This document shows positions 62,201 to 64,000 of a stretch of DNA of 64,000 bases, piece by piece (position 1 is the first letter of the stretch; every line of letters starts with the position of its first letter). The notes under the pieces are model-generated. The model ran no database searches and had not been told where the DNA came from. It saw only the letters and a program-made list of their open reading frames with translations. This stretch comes from Chromohalobacter marismortui (GTDB lineage: Bacteria; Pseudomonadota; Gammaproteobacteria; Pseudomonadales; Halomonadaceae). Made by a program: the position numbers and the translations under genes. The stretch covers positions 248,001-312,000 of the forward strand of contig NZ_SOBR01000001.1 in the NCBI RefSeq assembly GCF_004364315.1, written 5' to 3'.

Positions 62201-62697
62201 TGATCAACTGGTCGTTATCCGACAACATTACCCGGGTCGTGCTGACCTACGGCGTCTCCCACGGCTCCGATCTCGAGCTGGTGCATCGTCTGCTGCGCCA
62301 GGCCGCCGTGGACAATCCGCGCGTGCTCAAGGACCCCGAACCTCAGGTGTTCTGCCTCGAGTACGGGGCGACGGCGTTCAGCTTCGAATTGCGCATTTTC
62401 GTCAATGACTTGATGGACCGTCTCTATGCCAGTGACGAAATCAACCGGCGTCTCGACGCCTTGTTCGATCAGCATGGCATTCGCATCGCCTTCAACCAGA
62501 TGGACGTCTGGCTGCACGATGCTTCGGGGCGGCAGGCCTGGGTGAGCTCTCGGCCACAGGAGACGGCCACCTTGGGCGATGGCGCCGCATCGACGAGGTC
62601 GACACGGCGCGACGGCATCGAGGACGTCGATGTCGGACGCAGCCCCAGCGGCGACGGGACGGATGCCGACGGAGGTGGAGGAGACGGCGGGCGCTAG
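59203..62697 (+). CDS. mscK: Mechanosensitive channel MscK (KefA) type
   Basis: The protein of about 1,164 residues has a signal peptide (VFVMICLLGAVGLAAAQA), a long coiled-coil periplasmic domain (~residues 50-500), several transmembrane helices, and a C-terminal MscS domain with LGVGLGFGLQEIFANFISGLIILFE and IPNKTFVTDQLINWS. It gates efflux during osmotic downshock and, in E. coli, in response to external potassium. The start is 59203 (AGGAAG upstream); the in-frame ATG at 59260 fits a shorter signal peptide better but has a poor ribosome site. The 3' end overlaps tlyA by four bases, convergently. Confidence 0.9.
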   Translation: MACRRRWRFLTWQGFSRRCMKLGAKTRLAQYIVFVMICLLGAVGLAAAQASLPARDALEARLERLQAVEQPDGDQRAVLEDTRAALEGLKALRALDETQRELEQRAARAPQESRALADELQRLEQDASPPSADDVDDLSLAALQARTGDALESLEALQGRLADVNARLISAQTLPERAQAAISDARARAETRTSQLAALEGESVTTQAKRDRYRIEAALAEQRAQWSQSQLAHNTRLRELAMQQRDVLEKRIALKEQQLAALQAALDRQRRAESEDAIAKVGRDDAEAIAGHPVLSQVQQVNRDLSRELLDITDRANAMVREGIETRTQLDRVRQVQRTLNEQIEAIRGSLLLSRILREQRESLPEVDALGGLQDDIADLRLRQFDLSQQRDALRRPTQLADDVLAEADIEDAPGLREALVTLFESRRELLDQLDQEYGNLLTIAINLQLNQQQLLKISKELRATIEEQLFWVANGRPLDLAWLEQFPATLWQRMAATDWRTALVSLWQRPDAKALAVLPLLLLAGALLLWRRRIKASLLRLHEEIGRLKRDTQMHTPRAIGLNALLAAHGPLTMAAAGGALKLGGQAFAVVLGDALLQLALAWGVVAWSRRLLVSDGVAARHFHWAPAYVLRLRRLLLWLGVTLIPVILVSNLAPYDEARLAERPLSLLLLLLGLVAMSVVLVRLILAHVPFFGLKLFRLLLGLALSAVPLVLAGLIVMGFEYTALSLIGRFITSIYILGLWILVEATVVRGLAVAARRLAYRRAVARRRAQVKEDTESGLEVIEEPPLDMEQVNQQSLRLSKLILFLGFTLVLYVVWADLLGVLSYLDNVTVWQIERGQGEAMTTSPITVADVLMALALVALTLMMARNLPGLLEVMVLSRLSLKQGSAYAISSLLSYTIVGTGVVVSLGTLGVSWDKLQWLVAALGVGLGFGLQEIFANFISGLIILFERPVRIGDTITLGNLHGTVSRIRIRATTVTDFDRKEIIIPNKTFVTDQLINWSLSDNITRVVLTYGVSHGSDLELVHRLLRQAAVDNPRVLKDPEPQVFCLEYGATAFSFELRIFVNDLMDRLYASDEINRRLDALFDQHGIRIAFNQMDVWLHDASGRQAWVSSRPQETATLGDGAASTRSTRRDGIEDVDVGRSPSGDGTDADGGGGDGGR

Positions 62698-63455
62698 GGG
62701 CCAGAGTTGACCGCATGCAGCAGGAATTCGCGATTGCCGTCGCCGCCGCGCAGCGGGCTTTCCTGCCAGTGACGAATCGCGAAGCCGGCATCTGCGCAGC
62801 TATCGCGAATACGTGCCTCGACGTCCGCGAAGAGCGCCGAATCGCGAACGATGCCGTGGGCATCGACCTTGCCGGGGCCGACCTCGAACTGCGGCTTGAC
62901 CAGCGAGATCAACTGGCCTCCGGGCGCCAATACGGCGGCGAGTTCGGGCAGGATAAGCGTCTGTGAGATGAACGAGACATCCATGACCGCGACGTGCAGC
63001 CCCTCGGGAGCGAGTGCGGCGAGCCGCTCGCGGGGCAGGGCGCGGGCGTTGATTCCTTCCAGACAGATAACGCGGGGTTCCTCGCGCAGCACCGGGGCGA
63101 GCTGGTCGCGTCCGACCTCGATGCCGAGCACGCGAGCGGCCCCGAAGCGTAGCGCGCACTCCGTGAAGCCGCCGGTGGACTGGCCGACATCGAGCACCGT
63201 CATGCCATCGAAGCGCATCGCTAGCGTTTCTAGGACGCCTTCCAGCTTGAGACCGGCGCGCGAGACGTAACGGGCCTCGGGATCCTCGGTGACCGTGAAG
63301 CGGCTGGTGGAAGGCAGTGTCTCGCTGGGCTTGGTCAGTACGCGGGAAGGCTCCGAGGACACCAGCGTGACACGGCCATGGCGAATCAAGCGTTGCGCCC
63401 GGGTGCGTGAGCGTGCCCATCCCTGGGCGACCAGTAGTTGATCGAGGCGTGGCAT
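62694..63455 (-). CDS. tlyA: TlyA-family rRNA 2'-O-methyltransferase
   Basis: The 253-residue protein has an N-terminal S4 RNA-binding domain (MPRLDQLLVAQGWARSRTRAQ) and an FtsJ-like SAM methylase domain with DVGQSTGGFTECAL. The catalytic K-D-K-E set appears as LKLEG, VMDVSFIS, LVKPQFEVG and GNREFLLH. TlyA methylates 16S and/or 23S rRNA; annotations as hemolysin are historical. The start at 63455 matches the family. Its stop overlaps that of the mechanosensitive channel by four bases on the opposite strand. Confidence 0.92.
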   Translation of the reverse strand: MPRLDQLLVAQGWARSRTRAQRLIRHGRVTLVSSEPSRVLTKPSETLPSTSRFTVTEDPEARYVSRAGLKLEGVLETLAMRFDGMTVLDVGQSTGGFTECALRFGAARVLGIEVGRDQLAPVLREEPRVICLEGINARALPRERLAALAPEGLHVAVMDVSFISQTLILPELAAVLAPGGQLISLVKPQFEVGPGKVDAHGIVRDSALFADVEARIRDSCADAGFAIRHWQESPLRGGDGNREFLLHAVNSGP

Positions 63456-63516
63456 GTCGGCTCCGGTGTGGCGGTCGGCAAAGGCGTCGCAGTATAGCGT
63501 GAAGACAGCTCAGCGT

Positions 63517-64000
63517 TCAGGGTGGGCCATCGCTCAAGCGGGTGTACTCGCGTTGCCAGCGCTCGAGCAGCGAATGGCGCTTGAGGGTGTCGAGGGTGGC
63601 CAGCAGACTGGGATCGATGGCGATCGGGTGAATGGCGTCGCCGAGGGCCTTGCGCAAGTCCAGGGCGGTGCCTTCGCCTGCGAGTGCAGTATGTATCGCC
63701 CCGAGAGGCGTCTTGTCGCGTATCACCTGCTGCCCTTGACGACTGAGCAGATAGTCGACGAAACGCTCGGCGGTATCGGGGTGGGGCGCGCGCTTGGGAA
63801 TCAGCACGAGACGCTGCGTCACCAGGGCGTAATCCTTGGGAATGACCATGTCCAATTGCGGGTGATCGGCCACGAACTCGCGAGCATAGGAACCCAGCAA
63901 GTTGTAGCCGATGGCGTAACGTCCGTCGGCCAATCCGTCGAGCATGTCGCCGGTGGTGTCGGCCAGCGCCGCGTTCACGCCGCCCAGGGCAGCGACCAGT
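63517..64000 (-). CDS. Extracellular solute-binding protein, C-terminal part (runs out of the window)
   Basis: The frame is open to the window edge at 64000, so only the last ~160 residues are visible. The segment GDMLDGLADGRYAIGYNLLGSYAREFV and DYALVTQRLVLIPKRAPHPDTAERFVDYLLSRQGQQVI match the second lobe of family 1 solute-binding proteins such as iron(III)- or polyamine/thiamine-binding ones. The N-terminus, signal peptide and ligand residues are not seen. The rest of an ABC transporter would be expected upstream, beyond the window. Confidence 0.78.
   Translation of the reverse strand, partial: LVAALGGVNAALADTTGDMLDGLADGRYAIGYNLLGSYAREFVADHPQLDMVIPKDYALVTQRLVLIPKRAPHPDTAERFVDYLLSRQGQQVIRDKTPLGAIHTALAGEGTALDLRKALGDAIHPIAIDPSLLATLDTLKRHSLLERWQREYTRLSDGPP

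Overview
The window looks like a chromosomal segment of a halophilic gammaproteobacterium of the Halomonadaceae (Chromohalobacter/Halomonas type). This is inferred from the high G+C, the acidic protein composition, the 1.6-kb-codon NAD-glutamate dehydrogenase, an NhaC-type antiporter, an MscK-type tension channel and the housekeeping gene set. No database search was possible, so the taxon is an inference. Most of the window is ordinary core chromosome. No insertion sequence, prophage, CRISPR array or rRNA operon was seen.

Layout. 1-4.2 kb: the 3' part of an SMC-like coiled-coil ATPase overlapping a group II truncated haemoglobin. 4.2-8.3 kb: rarA, a hemerythrin-like protein with a degenerate metal site, and an SOS-controlled umuDC operon with a clear LexA box but a UmuD that lacks both protease residues. 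8.4-16.3 kb: a LysR regulator, murI, trmA and NAD-glutamate dehydrogenase. 16.4-23 kb: a secreted two-repeat protein, pyrD, rmf, rlmKL, a small WGR-like protein and pdxB, the last ending in a heptanucleotide microsatellite. 23-27 kb (minus strand): htpX, alaA, an RbgA-like GTPase and msrB. 27.2-27.5 kb: a tRNA-Glu/tRNA-Gly/tRNA-Glu cluster behind a near-consensus promoter. 27.7-31.5 kb: an ABC-2 exporter pair, queF, a YdjA-like nitroreductase and a YiiD_C-type thioesterase. A tRNA-Ser follows.

31.7-35.7 kb is an accessory patch beside tRNA-Ser. It holds a stand-alone HsdR_N-type nuclease-domain protein, cytochrome b561, an 83-base remnant of a cation-diffusion-facilitator (CDF) gene, a HigBA/RelE-like toxin-antitoxin pair behind a 26-base palindrome, and an intact His-rich CDF metal exporter.

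35.7-50.4 kb is transport and metabolism: a complete branched-chain-type amino-acid ABC transporter (livK facing livGFHM), a ketopantoate reductase, a Cache-domain chemoreceptor with a CheR tether, an NhaC antiporter, and a SulP permease/NAD-isocitrate-dehydrogenase operon divergent from a tiny ribbon-helix-helix regulator with two matching palindromes between them. A small anchored protein and an aldo/keto reductase follow. 50.6-64 kb: an RND efflux pair, a YhiN/RdsA flavoprotein, a Rossmann-like small protein, the yqjDEK membrane-protein operon, outer-membrane phospholipase A, MscK, a TlyA-family rRNA methylase and the end of an iron/polyamine-type solute-binding protein gene that runs out of the window.

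The most unusual items are the protease-dead UmuD, the metal-ligand-poor hemerythrin, the operator architecture at the SulP/IDH-regulator junction, and the toxin-antitoxin pair lying between a gene fossil and its intact paralogue.
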